Below are positions 1 through 5,612 of a stretch of 6,554 bases of DNA, in pieces; position 1 is the first letter of the stretch, and each line of letters opens with the position of its first letter. The translations under genes and the position numbers were made by a program. The stretch is taken from the NCBI GenBank assembly GCA_003343685.1, contig QAKS01000103.1, positions 1-6,554 on the forward strand, written 5' to 3'. Under the pieces are notes generated by a model, which was not told the origin of the DNA, ran no database searches, and saw only the letters and a list, made by a program, of their open reading frames with translations. Source of the stretch: Clostridiales bacterium. GTDB taxonomy: Bacteria > Bacillota > Clostridia > Christensenellales > Christensenellaceae.

Positions 1-47
1 CTCTGCGGCAACATATTTTTGGCTGTCTCTATTCGCAGTATGTTACA

Positions 48-1406
48 TCAATTTTTCTGAGCGTGTACCGGCGCGGGAATCCTTCCGCCCCGCTCTACAA
101 ACTCCGCCGCAGACGCTCGGTTGACCGGCATGATGGGCGCCGTACCCAAAAGGCCGCCGAAGCTCACCTCGTCCCCCACGGTCTTTCCGGGGACGGGAAT
201 GATGCGCACCGCCGTCGTTTTGTTGTTGATCATGCCGATTGCCGCCTCGTCCGCAATGATGGCGGCGATCGTCTGCCACGGGGTATCTCCGGGAATAGCG
301 ATCATATCGAGACCCACCGAGCATACGCACGTCATGGCCTCCAGCTTTTCCAGCGTCAGACAGCCGCTCCGGGCTGCCGCAATCATACCTGCGTCCTCGC
401 TCACCGGGATAAAAGCGCCCGACAGCCCTCCCACATGGGACGAAGCCATGATGCCGCCTTTTTTCACCGCATCGTTAAGCATGGCAAGAGCCGCCGTCGT
501 CCCGTGAGTGCCGCACGTCTCCAGACCCATATTTTCCAGTATGTGTGCAACGCTGTCCCCCTGAGCCGGTGTCGGCGCCAGCGACAGATCCACAATGCCG
601 AAGGGCACACCGATCCTGCTGCACGCCTCCCGCGCCACCAGCTCACCCATCCGCGTAATATTAAACGCCGTCTTTTTGATAATCTCTGCCAGTTCGCCCA
701 GCGTGGCACCCTTTTTATCCGCAATCGCAGCCGACACAACGCCGGGGCCGCTTACACCCACATTGATGACGCAGTCCCCCTCGCCGACACCGTGAAACGC
801 GCCTGCCATAAAGGGGTTGTCCTCCACGGCGTTGGCAAACACCACCAGCTTTGCCGCGCCGATGGCGTCTTTAGCCGCGGTCAGCTCCGCCGTCTCCTTG
901 ACCGCTCTTCCCATCATGGCTACGGCGTCCATATTGATCCCCGCTCTGGTTGTCCCCACGTTGACGCTGCTGCATACGATATCCGTAGATGCCAGCGCCT
1001 CAGGAATACTTCTGATAAAGTTTTGCTCTCCCTCGGTCATTCCCTTCTGGACCAACGCCGAAAAGCCGCCGATAAAATTGACGCCTACATCCTTTGCCGC
1101 AGCGTCCAGCGCCCGCGCATAGGGCGTGTAGTTCACCGTTCCGGCGGAGGCGCCGATGAGCGATATAGGGGTAACGGAAATTCTCTTGTTGACGATGGGG
1201 ATGCCGTATTCCGCCTCGATGGCCTCCCCTGTCGAAACAAGCTTTTCCGCCTTTTTTCGTATTTTATCCCCGATTCTGGAGACAGTCGTCTTTTCATCCC
1301 CCGTAATGCAGTCCAGCAGCGATATTCCCAGCGTAATTGTGCGGACGTCGAGACACTGCTTTTGAATCATCTCTATGGTGGCAAGTATTTCTCTTGAGTT
1401 CAGCAT
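48..1406 (-). CDS. PFL family protein (UPF0210, DUF711-related)
   Basis: This 452-aa protein matches the UPF0210/PFL family in full length and from its first residues ([14 protein letters not shown]). The family has no proven reaction; the name PFL reflects a claimed likeness to pyruvate formate-lyase and should not be read as that activity. Visible family-type stretches are the Gly-rich [13 protein letters not shown] (about 110-122), a conserved [16 protein letters not shown] segment (145-160), [10 protein letters not shown] (215-224), [15 protein letters not shown] (273-287) and [12 protein letters not shown] (299-310). There is no signal peptide or membrane segment, so it is probably cytosolic. 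The start is an ATG with a modest AGGGG (1416-1420) 9 nt upstream; no better in-frame start was seen. It is the last gene of the minus-strand operon, 12 bp after the ACT-domain gene. That pairing is conserved in many Gram-positive genomes, including streptococci, and suggests that the ACT protein regulates or partners it (inference). Confidence 0.93.
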   Translation of the reverse strand: MLNSREILATIEMIQKQCLDVRTITLGISLLDCITGDEKTTVSRIGDKIRKKAEKLVSTGEAIEAEYGIPIVNKRISVTPISLIGASAGTVNYTPYARALDAAAKDVGVNFIGGFSALVQKGMTEGEQNFIRSIPEALASTDIVCSSVNVGTTRAGINMDAVAMMGRAVKETAELTAAKDAIGAAKLVVFANAVEDNPFMAGAFHGVGEGDCVINVGVSGPGVVSAAIADKKGATLGELAEIIKKTAFNITRMGELVAREACSRIGVPFGIVDLSLAPTPAQGDSVAHILENMGLETCGTHGTTAALAMLNDAVKKGGIMASSHVGGLSGAFIPVSEDAGMIAAARSGCLTLEKLEAMTCVCSVGLDMIAIPGDTPWQTIAAIIADEAAIGMINNKTTAVRIIPVPGKTVGDEVSFGGLLGTAPIMPVNRASAAEFVERGGRIPAPVHAQKN

Positions 1407-1418
1407 ACAAACACGCCC

Positions 1419-1691
1419 CTATATTCTGTGCATCGCCTGGAAGATTTCCTCCCGCTGTACCTGAATATCCATGGACAGCTCCCGGGCGCAGTCGTCCATT
1501 CTCTCTTTGAAGCGGTCCAGCGTTACGTTCATCTCGGAAAGGTCTGCCATCATAATCATGGTAAAGCACTTTTCCCGCATGACCGTCTGCGAAATGTCGA
1601 TAATATTGGCGTTCATCTCATAGAGCGCGCCGCTGACCGTAGCGATAATACCCGGCCTGTCTTTTCCAAGCACTGTAACTATAACTGTCAT
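1419..1691 (-). CDS. ACT domain-containing protein (UPF0237)
   Basis: This 90-aa protein is essentially one ACT domain. It starts MTVIVTVLGKDRPGIIATVSG, where the DRPGI turn (residues 11-15) is the classic ligand-side loop of ACT domains, followed by ANIIDISQTV and a second half ending in MDIQVQREEIFQAMHRI. ACT domains bind amino acids or similar small ligands and usually dimerise; the ligand here cannot be read from the sequence. Its length is the usual one for the free-standing UPF0237 family. The ATG overlaps the stop of the LOG-family gene upstream as ATGA (1688-1691), and an AAGGA (1698-1702) lies 6 nt upstream inside that gene, so translation is probably coupled. The UPF0210 gene follows 12 bp downstream. 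The likely role is a ligand sensor or regulatory subunit for UPF0210 (inference from the conserved pairing). Confidence 0.93.
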   Translation of the reverse strand: MTVIVTVLGKDRPGIIATVSGALYEMNANIIDISQTVMREKCFTMIMMADLSEMNVTLDRFKERMDDCARELSMDIQVQREEIFQAMHRI

Positions 1692-2311
1692 ATCTCGTCC
1701 TTTTCCTTTAATTTATCATAAATATAGGGATTATCCTCTACATTGCGCAGTTTTTTGATGCTGATCTCCCTCGGAACGTAATTCACGATGTAGTCGATCG
1801 CATCCTGCGGGTCATCCGTCACATAATACAGTTCCCGCGTGGCAGGTTTTGTAAAGCGCTGCTCGATAGACCGCTCCATCATTTCCAGCAGCACGTCAAA
1901 ATATCCGCCGCAATTGTAGATTACAATAGCCTTATTATGCCGCTGAAGCTGTTTTAACGTCAAAATTTCGAAAAACTCCTCAAAGGTACCGCAGCCGCCC
2001 GGCGTCATAATAAACGCGTCGGCGTTGTTTTCCATGATGGTCTTTCTTTCTCTCATGGTCTTGGTGAAAATCATTTTGGAGCAGTTCTCATACAAAACAC
2101 CGTCCACATCAAAAAAATCCGGCGATACGCCGAGAACGTCGCCGCCGTTCTCAAATACACCGCGGGCTACCGCACCCATCAGACCCTGTGCACCGCCGCC
2201 GTATACAATGTCTATCTTTCTGTTCGCCAGCATTTTGCCAAGCTTATAGATTTCTTCCTTATAAAAATCACTGATGGCCTCGCTGGAGGCTCCGTATACG
2301 CATATCCTCAT
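1688..2311 (-). CDS. LOG family (TIGR00730) Rossmann-fold nucleotide phosphoribohydrolase-like protein
   Basis: This 207-aa protein belongs to the LOG/TIGR00730 (YvdD-like, 'lysine decarboxylase-like') family. Characterised members cleave nucleoside 5'-monophosphates, including cytokinin riboside monophosphates, to free base and ribose 5-phosphate. They are not lysine decarboxylases despite old annotations. Seen directly are the N-terminal Rossmann start MRICVYGASS, the glycine loop GGGAQGLMG (38-46), the MRERK segment (86-90, where many members have MHxRK) and the signature PGGCGTFEE (104-112), which holds catalytic and phosphate-binding residues. Length is normal for the family and no membrane segment is present. 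The start is an ATG with GAGGAG (2322-2327) 10 nt upstream. It is the first gene of the minus-strand operon, behind a sigma-A promoter at 2367-2395, and overlaps the ACT gene by 4 bp. In bacteria the physiological substrate is usually unknown. Confidence 0.93.
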   Translation of the reverse strand: MRICVYGASSEAISDFYKEEIYKLGKMLANRKIDIVYGGGAQGLMGAVARGVFENGGDVLGVSPDFFDVDGVLYENCSKMIFTKTMRERKTIMENNADAFIMTPGGCGTFEEFFEILTLKQLQRHNKAIVIYNCGGYFDVLLEMMERSIEQRFTKPATRELYYVTDDPQDAIDYIVNYVPREISIKKLRNVEDNPYIYDKLKEKDEI

Positions 2312-2366
2312 GATATCAGTTCTCCTCTCTTCTCCGCCGCAGTTTTTTCAGCAGATATTGAAAATA

Positions 2367-2395
2367 ATTATACACCAATTTTTTCATTAGTTCAA
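2367..2395 (-). promoter_or_regulatory. sigma-A-type promoter of the LOG/ACT/UPF0210 operon
   Basis: Read on the minus strand there is TTGAAC (2395-2390), exactly 17 bp, then a perfect TATAAT (2372-2367). The -10 lies about 55 bp upstream of the LOG-family ATG, leaving a leader of roughly 50 nt. Spacing and -10 are ideal, and the -35 differs from TTGACA at two positions. It is the only strong promoter seen for the three minus-strand genes, which supports one transcript. Confidence 0.75.
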
Positions 2396-2415
2396 CGCAG
2401 GCAACGTTAATAATA

Positions 2416-2424
2416 TGTTATAAT
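2416..2424 (+). promoter_or_regulatory. extended -10 promoter of the histidinol-phosphatase gene
   Basis: TGTTATAAT gives a perfect TATAAT (2419-2424) with the extended TGn element. No good -35 sits at 16-18 bp; TTCAAC at 2391-2396 is 22 bp away, too far for normal use. Extended -10 promoters can work with a poor -35. The likely transcript start is about 20 nt before the ATG, close in front of the AAGGAGG ribosome site (2436-2442). It is divergent from the operon promoter 2367-2395. Confidence 0.6.
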
Positions 2425-2450
2425 ATAGATAATTTAAGGAGGTACACCGT

Positions 2451-3245
2451 ATGTTTGACTACCATATGCACACAAAAAGCTCTTTTGACAGCACCGCCGA
2501 GCCTGCAGACATGGCCAAGGCCGCAAAGAACGCCGGCCTTTCCGAGATTTGTCTCACCAATCATGTGGACATCAACCATGTTTTCCCTAAGGGCTCCTTT
2601 CCGTTCGACTTAAACGAAATAGCCGCCGACTACGCATCCGTAAAAGAAGGCGTCGACGGAGTTACCGTAAAGTACGGAGTAGAGCTTGGTGTGGAAACCT
2701 GCACTGCTGCCGAGTATGAACAGCTTTTGGACAAGCTGGATTTTGACTTCATCATCTGCTCCCAGCATTTTGTAAACGGTATTGACCCGTTTTTCGGCGA
2801 CGAATATTTTAGCGGGAAAACCCTGAGAGAGGCTTTTGAGCAGCATCTCCTCGCCAACCTTGAGGTTCTCCGCCGGTTCAAGCGCTACAGCGTCGTCGGT
2901 CATTTAGGCTACCCCGCAAAATACTGCAAAGACACTCCTACCGTAATCGGAATGTCAGACTACGGCGATATCATAGATGAAATCCTGAAAACCGTTATTG
3001 CGGACGGAAAAGGAATCGAAGTCAATACGTCCGGTATCGCCATCACCGGCGAACCCATGGCAGCTTACAGTGTTGTGGCCAGATTTCTGGAGCTGGGCGG
3101 TGAAATCGTCACCATGGGTTCCGACTCACACGATCCTTCGCGTGTCGGCGACCGGTTTCATGAGGTACGGGAACGTCTCCTGTCCATCGGCCTCAAATAC
3201 GTCTGCACCTTCTCACAAATGAATCCGGAGTTTCACCTGCTTTGA
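2451..3245 (+). CDS. hisJ: histidinol-phosphatase, PHP type (HisJ family)
   Basis: This 264-aa cytosolic protein has the PHP metal-dependent phosphoesterase fold in the HisJ form. HisJ dephosphorylates histidinol phosphate to histidinol, the penultimate part of histidine synthesis. The expected metal ligands are visible: HxH at His5/His7 (DYHMHTKSSFD), His38 (CLTNHVD), Glu78 (GVELG), His106 (CSQHF), His151 (VGHLGYP), and Asp225/His227 (GSDSHDP). The EVNTSG segment (190-195) and the closing VGDRFHEVRERLLSIG are also typical. Its length is the usual 260-270 residues. The start is fixed by AAGGAGG (2436-2442) with 8-nt spacing and an extended -10 promoter just upstream. No other his gene is in the window, so it stands alone; a related PHP phosphatase with another substrate cannot be excluded. 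Its last 13 bp overlap the 3' end of the opposing Myb-like gene. Confidence 0.88.
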   Translation: MFDYHMHTKSSFDSTAEPADMAKAAKNAGLSEICLTNHVDINHVFPKGSFPFDLNEIAADYASVKEGVDGVTVKYGVELGVETCTAAEYEQLLDKLDFDFIICSQHFVNGIDPFFGDEYFSGKTLREAFEQHLLANLEVLRRFKRYSVVGHLGYPAKYCKDTPTVIGMSDYGDIIDEILKTVIADGKGIEVNTSGIAITGEPMAAYSVVARFLELGGEIVTMGSDSHDPSRVGDRFHEVRERLLSIGLKYVCTFSQMNPEFHLL

Positions 3246-4033
3246 TCTGCGCCGCATACCTGCCGTATCGTGTCGATATAGTCGTCCATTGCACCGATCC
3301 GGTCAATGGGCGACAGGTCGATAAAGCTTCTGTTGATCGCCGTAAACCTCTTCAGTTCATTTTCCAGCTGTGCATTTCTGATCGCCTCATGAGCCAGCTC
3401 TCCGGCGACAGCCTCTTTTGCGGATTCCGCCTCTCTGAGCTGACGCTTCAGGCGCGACACCTCTCCCGGCAGACACTCTCCGGCTGTGAGCAAAAGCCTG
3501 TAGATACTTTTAATGGCAGCTTCCCCTTCTTTGCCGCACGTCATCATCAAAGAAATCATGTCGCCCGTAACCGAACCGGAATCACCGTTTTTCTCCTTGC
3601 TGTATGGATCGAAATACTTTTCGCCGTTCTGCTCCATCCGTTCCATCACGCTTCTCGTCAGCTCTTCGTTGTTTTTGATCGTGCTTCTGTACTTATTCTG
3701 GTAGCGCAGCATCAGTTTTTTATCGCCGCCGCCCATTTCCATCGCCATGCTCCTCACCGACCTGCCTTCCGCCTGGCCCTTCAGCATGTCGTGGATCAGC
3801 TCCTCTGTCTCTTCTTTCGGAAATGGTATAAACGTCGTCGAAAGAGGGCTTCCCTCTTCCTTTATCTTTAAATAGTAATAATTACGGATGCTGTTCGGTT
3901 TTCTTCCGGTGATGGACGCAACTCTGTCAAACACGCTCTTGATCGGCCTTCCTTCAGCCCCTGCAAGCTTCGCTTCGTCAAACAGAGTGTCTGTCTCCCA
4001 TGGGGTCCAGCCCCCCTTTTTGATTGCGCTCAT
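3233..4033 (-). CDS. RsfA-like Myb/SANT-type DNA-binding regulator with C-terminal coiled coil
   Basis: This 266-aa protein starts with a Myb/SANT-like helix-turn-helix region of the type seen in the Bacillus prespore regulator RsfA and many unnamed Clostridia proteins: GGWTPWETDTLFDEAK (7-22), AEGRPIKSVFDRVASITGRK (26-45), then NSIRNYYYLKIKE (47-59). Residues 71-120 look like a degenerate second copy (KEETEELIHDMLK, AEGRSVRSMAMEM, LMLRYQNKYRS). A Lys/Glu-rich heptad-like stretch at about 190-230 probably forms a coiled coil for oligomerisation. There is no membrane segment, so it is probably a cytosolic transcription factor; targets cannot be inferred. The start is supported by AAAGGAAG (4040-4047) 6 nt upstream. 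It converges with and overlaps hisJ by 13 bp and diverges from the unknown gene at 4179. The upstream region lacks a good sigma-A promoter but has a forespore-like one. Assignment to the RsfA-like group is from recognised motifs, not from a search. Confidence 0.82.
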   Translation of the reverse strand: MSAIKKGGWTPWETDTLFDEAKLAGAEGRPIKSVFDRVASITGRKPNSIRNYYYLKIKEEGSPLSTTFIPFPKEETEELIHDMLKGQAEGRSVRSMAMEMGGGDKKLMLRYQNKYRSTIKNNEELTRSVMERMEQNGEKYFDPYSKEKNGDSGSVTGDMISLMMTCGKEGEAAIKSIYRLLLTAGECLPGEVSRLKRQLREAESAKEAVAGELAHEAIRNAQLENELKRFTAINRSFIDLSPIDRIGAMDDYIDTIRQVCGADQSR

Positions 4034-4064
4034 TTGAATCTTCCTTTCATTATGATGTTTCCTA

Positions 4065-4094
4065 TATTATTCTCACCGTATCCCTGATTTATTC
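4065..4094 (-). promoter_or_regulatory. possible forespore-type (sigma-G/F) promoter of the Myb-like regulator
   Basis: On the minus strand, GAATA (4094-4090) is followed after 18 bp by AATAATA (4071-4065). Compared with the Bacillus sigma-G consensus GHATR - 17/18 - CATWHTA, the -35 fits fully and the -10 matches 6 of 7. The same region also partly resembles a sigma-F site. No convincing sigma-A pair was found. The site is AT-rich, so a chance match is quite possible. Confidence 0.3.
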
Positions 4095-4095
4095 T

Positions 4096-4125
4096 TTTTG
4101 CATCCTGCCCGCGGCACATGCAAAA
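4096..4125. repeat. perfect 8-bp inverted repeat in the divergent gap (possible operator)
   Basis: TTTTGCAT (4096-4103) and ATGCAAAA (4118-4125) are perfect inverted copies separated by 14 bp. Inside them TGCC (4106-4109) and GGCA (4113-4116) also pair around a 3-nt loop, so the whole could form a 12-bp hairpin with a small 2x1 internal loop. Neither strand has a T-run directly after the stem, which argues against an ordinary terminator. It sits between two divergent genes and abuts the putative -35 of the Myb-like gene, so an operator for a dimeric regulator is plausible (inference). Confidence 0.5.
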
Positions 4126-4178
4126 TCGGTCATTTTTCTCCGTAATCATATATATCTGTTCGGAATATATTTTATGAT

Positions 4179-4781
4179 ATGAAAGACATTATACTTTTGA
4201 CTGTTTCCTGCCGCATCAGCGGAATTGTAGAAATCGACGGCGTCATATGCGGGCGCTGCGGCAGTTTCTCGCTGCCTGTCAGCCGCCGTCCCATGCTCAT
4301 CACCTATACACCGCTCACCACCGGCAGCGGCACGGCATATCTGCCCGTAACGCGCCTGATCGACCTGACCGACCATCCGTCCGTCTCCGAACCCGATGGA
4401 GTCATGTCTGTCTATCTGGCACGGGATCGCGCACTGCTCTATATTTTTCCTCCGGAAATTTCCGTTTCCGGCCAAAAGTCCGGCGCCGCTCCCCATAAGA
4501 ACCAGCCATCTGCCTCTGTCGGTGAACAGTTGATCCACGCCATCGCTGCCTCCAACGCGGCAGAAGCGGAAGCGCTTCTCGCCCCGTCTCTTCAAAAGCA
4601 GGCCGGATATGCAGCGCTGCGGGAATATTTCGGCGATTTCGCTTCTGTCGTAAACGACGGTTCCGCACAGAGCCCTGCCGACGTCACGCTTGCTTATCCT
4701 GTCTCCCCCGGGGTTTACTCACTTTCCACGTTTACATTTTCCGTTCGGGACGGTAAAATAACCAACATAGATGGAAAATGA
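4179..4781 (+). CDS. hypothetical protein, 200 aa
   Basis: I do not recognise this protein. It has no clear signal peptide or membrane helix. Residues 1-95 are rich in beta-prone segments (CRISGIVEIDG, MLITYTPL, VMSVYLARDRALLYIF). A Ser/Gly/Pro/Lys-rich linker follows (about 96-113), and then an alpha-plus-beta C-terminal part (114-200: GEQLIHAIAASNAAEAEALL, LREYFGDFASVV, then two beta-like stretches ending FSVRDGKITNIDGK) whose pattern recalls NTF2-like/DUF4878-type folds. That fold is a guess from pattern only. Third codon positions are GC-rich like the neighbouring core genes, which supports it as the coding strand. The ATG has no real Shine-Dalgarno (only GGAA about 12 nt away), no other ATG precedes it before an in-frame stop at 4143-4145, and no clear promoter is seen, so the start is uncertain. 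It diverges from the Myb-like gene, and the tRNA promoter begins 9 bp after its stop. Confidence 0.72.
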   Translation: MKDIILLTVSCRISGIVEIDGVICGRCGSFSLPVSRRPMLITYTPLTTGSGTAYLPVTRLIDLTDHPSVSEPDGVMSVYLARDRALLYIFPPEISVSGQKSGAAPHKNQPSASVGEQLIHAIAASNAAEAEALLAPSLQKQAGYAALREYFGDFASVVNDGSAQSPADVTLAYPVSPGVYSLSTFTFSVRDGKITNIDGK

Positions 4782-4789
4782 CACAGGTC

Positions 4790-4818
4790 TTGCACAAAAT
4801 TTTCTTCTGTGCTACAAT
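4790..4818 (+). promoter_or_regulatory. strong promoter of the tRNA-Arg gene
   Basis: TTGCAC (4790-4795), exactly 17 bp, then TACAAT (4813-4818) preceded by TGC, an extended -10. Each hexamer is within one or two bases of consensus. The predicted start is near 4825, giving a leader of about 55 nt to be removed from the tRNA precursor. It begins 9 bp after the stop of the 200-aa gene. Confidence 0.78.
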
Positions 4819-4880
4819 AATTGATACATATTAGACAGGCTTTCGTTGCTTTTGCAGCCCTGCCATATAAAGTATATTCT

Positions 4881-4957
4881 GTACCCGTAGCTCAGCTGGA
4901 TAGAGCGTTGGACTCCGACTCCAAAGGTCAGAGGTTCGAATCCTCCCGGGTACGCCA
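4881..4957 (+). tRNA. tRNA-Arg, anticodon CCG
   Basis: A complete 77-nt cloverleaf: acceptor GTACCCG/CGGGTAC (perfect 7 bp), D arm GCTC-AGCTGGATA-GAGC, anticodon arm TTGGA-CTCCGAC-TCCAA, variable loop AGGTC, T arm AGAGG-TTCGAAT-CCTCC, discriminator G, and encoded CCA. The anticodon at positions 34-36 is CCG, which reads the arginine codon CGG. A20 in the D loop, an arginine identity element, is present. The only flaw is an A-C mispair at the base of the T stem (49-65). It has its own promoter and terminator. Its 3' half is the likely attachment site of the element that follows, and the gene remains intact after insertion. Confidence 0.97.
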
Positions 4958-4959
4958 CA

Positions 4960-5001
4960 AAAACCCCGTTAAATAGGCATTTATCGGGGTTTTATCTTTT
5001 T
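4960..5001 (+). terminator. rho-independent terminator after tRNA-Arg
   Basis: AAAACCCCG (4960-4968) pairs with CGGGGTTTT (4985-4993). Inside, TAAAT (4970-4974) pairs with ATTTA (4979-4983) after one T-T mismatch, closing an AGGC loop. The run TTTTATCTTTTT follows. It begins 3 nt after the CCA end, as expected for a tRNA terminator, and probably belongs to the inserted element, replacing the one displaced by integration. Confidence 0.88.
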
Positions 5002-5016
5002 AACAGGCAAAAAAAA

Positions 5017-5027
5017 TTACCACATTT
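5017..5027 (+). repeat. direct repeat copy 1, TTACCACATTT
   Basis: First of three identical 11-bp copies next to the tRNA junction. It starts 21 bp (two helical turns) before copy 2. It may be an arm-type recombinase or excisionase site; protein binding is inferred. Confidence 0.7.
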
Positions 5028-5037
5028 CAGGCTCAAT

Positions 5038-5048
5038 TTACCACATTT
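5038..5048 (+). repeat. direct repeat copy 2, TTACCACATTT
   Basis: Second identical copy. The match with copy 3 extends to 14 bp (TTTACCACATTTTT, from 5037). Same orientation as the others. Confidence 0.7.
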
Positions 5049-5112
5049 TTTGAAGGCGCTGTTCCTCCGAGAGAAGATCAAGCCGTCTTATTATTTTGCT
5101 CAAAAAACAGAT

Positions 5113-5123
5113 TTACCACATTT
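5113..5123 (+). repeat. direct repeat copy 3, TTACCACATTT
   Basis: Third identical copy, 75 bp after copy 2 and just upstream of the putative promoter at 5128. A protein bound here could also affect transcription of the 125-aa gene. Confidence 0.7.
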
Positions 5124-5127
5124 TTAA

Positions 5128-5157
5128 TGCACAATTTGTAGTACGAGGCTTTATAAT
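5128..5157 (+). promoter_or_regulatory. putative promoter of the first element gene
   Basis: A perfect TATAAT (5152-5157) with a weak TGCACA (5128-5133, 4 of 6 to TTGACA) 18 bp upstream. It lies about 55 bp before the ATG at 5212. The weak -35 and the adjacent direct repeat suggest possible control by a bound protein. Confidence 0.5.
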
Positions 5158-5211
5158 GCTGTATTTTATGGACTCAATAGACAAAAAACATACGGAAAGG
5201 AAGAAAAAACT

Positions 5212-5589
5212 ATGCAGGAACAACAGACAAATAAAAATATTTTATGCAAGCAAGGTGTATATTTACCCGACGGATCAGTATCTAATACAAAACTAAATGC
5301 CATATCCGGGGTACTTACATCGCAGCTCATAGACAATCTTTTGGAACTGATAAAAGATCTTACCGTTTTCAAAGGGATTACCGCATTTTGGTGGGAACTT
5401 TACGAAGCATCCGATTATTCTTCTTTAGGGGCAAGCATAAAAACTTCTTATTTAACGGCAGGTCTTGTAATACCCGAAGTAATCGACGCCATCTTCCAAA
5501 GCAACGATGAAGCATTGCAGGAAGTTTATTTTTACGAATTTCTTATGGATACCGAAGAAACTTGCATTGAGTACACAGAAGCGTATTAA
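5212..5589 (+). CDS. hypothetical acidic protein, 125 aa, first gene of the element
   Basis: I do not recognise this protein. It is small, soluble-looking and acidic, especially at the C terminus (about 99-125, with nine Asp/Glu). A predicted mostly helical middle (NAISGVLTSQLIDNLLELIKDL, 29-50) is followed by an aromatic patch, FWWELY (59-64). There is no helix-turn-helix or zinc motif that I can see and no signal peptide. Its composition is clearly more AT-rich than the chromosomal genes to the left and also than parA. The start is supported by AAAGGAA (5196-5202) with about 9-nt spacing, and a TATAAT box lies about 55 bp upstream. A hairpin with a T-rich tail separates it from parA. Its position suggests an accessory role in element maintenance or excision, or an anti-defence role as in many leading-end genes, but nothing in the sequence proves this. 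Confidence 0.72.
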   Translation: MQEQQTNKNILCKQGVYLPDGSVSNTKLNAISGVLTSQLIDNLLELIKDLTVFKGITAFWWELYEASDYSSLGASIKTSYLTAGLVIPEVIDAIFQSNDEALQEVYFYEFLMDTEETCIEYTEAY

Positions 5590-5612
5590 CTGCCATAATT
5601 TCAATTTGATAT

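Noticed and set aside
8..46. GCAACATA ... TATGTTAC inverted repeat after the UPF0210 gene, considered as a terminator
   Set aside because: The 23-nt loop is long, one pair is a wobble, and no T-run follows on the minus strand.
63..1397. 444-codon open frame on the plus strand, antisense to the UPF0210 gene
   Set aside because: It is Arg/His-rich with no recognisable domain, has no ribosome site, and lies wholly opposite a clear full-length family member; a by-product of GC-rich codons.
3242..3871. 209-codon plus-strand frame opposite the Myb-like gene
   Set aside because: It has an unnatural composition and no motif, while the minus strand has recognisable Myb/SANT segments and a ribosome site.
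4098..4126. TTGCAT-N17-CAAAAT considered as a sigma-A promoter for the 200-aa gene
   Set aside because: Each box matches only 4 of 6, and both fall within the inverted repeat, so the match is explained by that structure.
4146..4595. 149-codon minus-strand frame opposite the 200-aa gene
   Set aside because: It is Arg/Gly-rich without domain signs; the plus strand has the GC-rich third positions typical of its neighbours.
4929..4945. A-C mispair at the base of the tRNA T stem, considered as a sign of a degenerate tRNA
   Set aside because: All other stems pair perfectly, CCA is encoded and a strong promoter is present; a mispair at 49-65 is tolerated in functional tRNAs.
5017..5123. Direct repeats considered as a CRISPR array
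   Set aside because: Repeats are only 11-14 bp, number three and are unevenly spaced (21 and 75 bp), with no cas genes in view.
5096..5296. 66-codon plus-strand frame overlapping the start of the 125-aa gene
   Set aside because: It covers a direct repeat and the promoter-like region, has no ribosome site, and overlaps a better supported gene.
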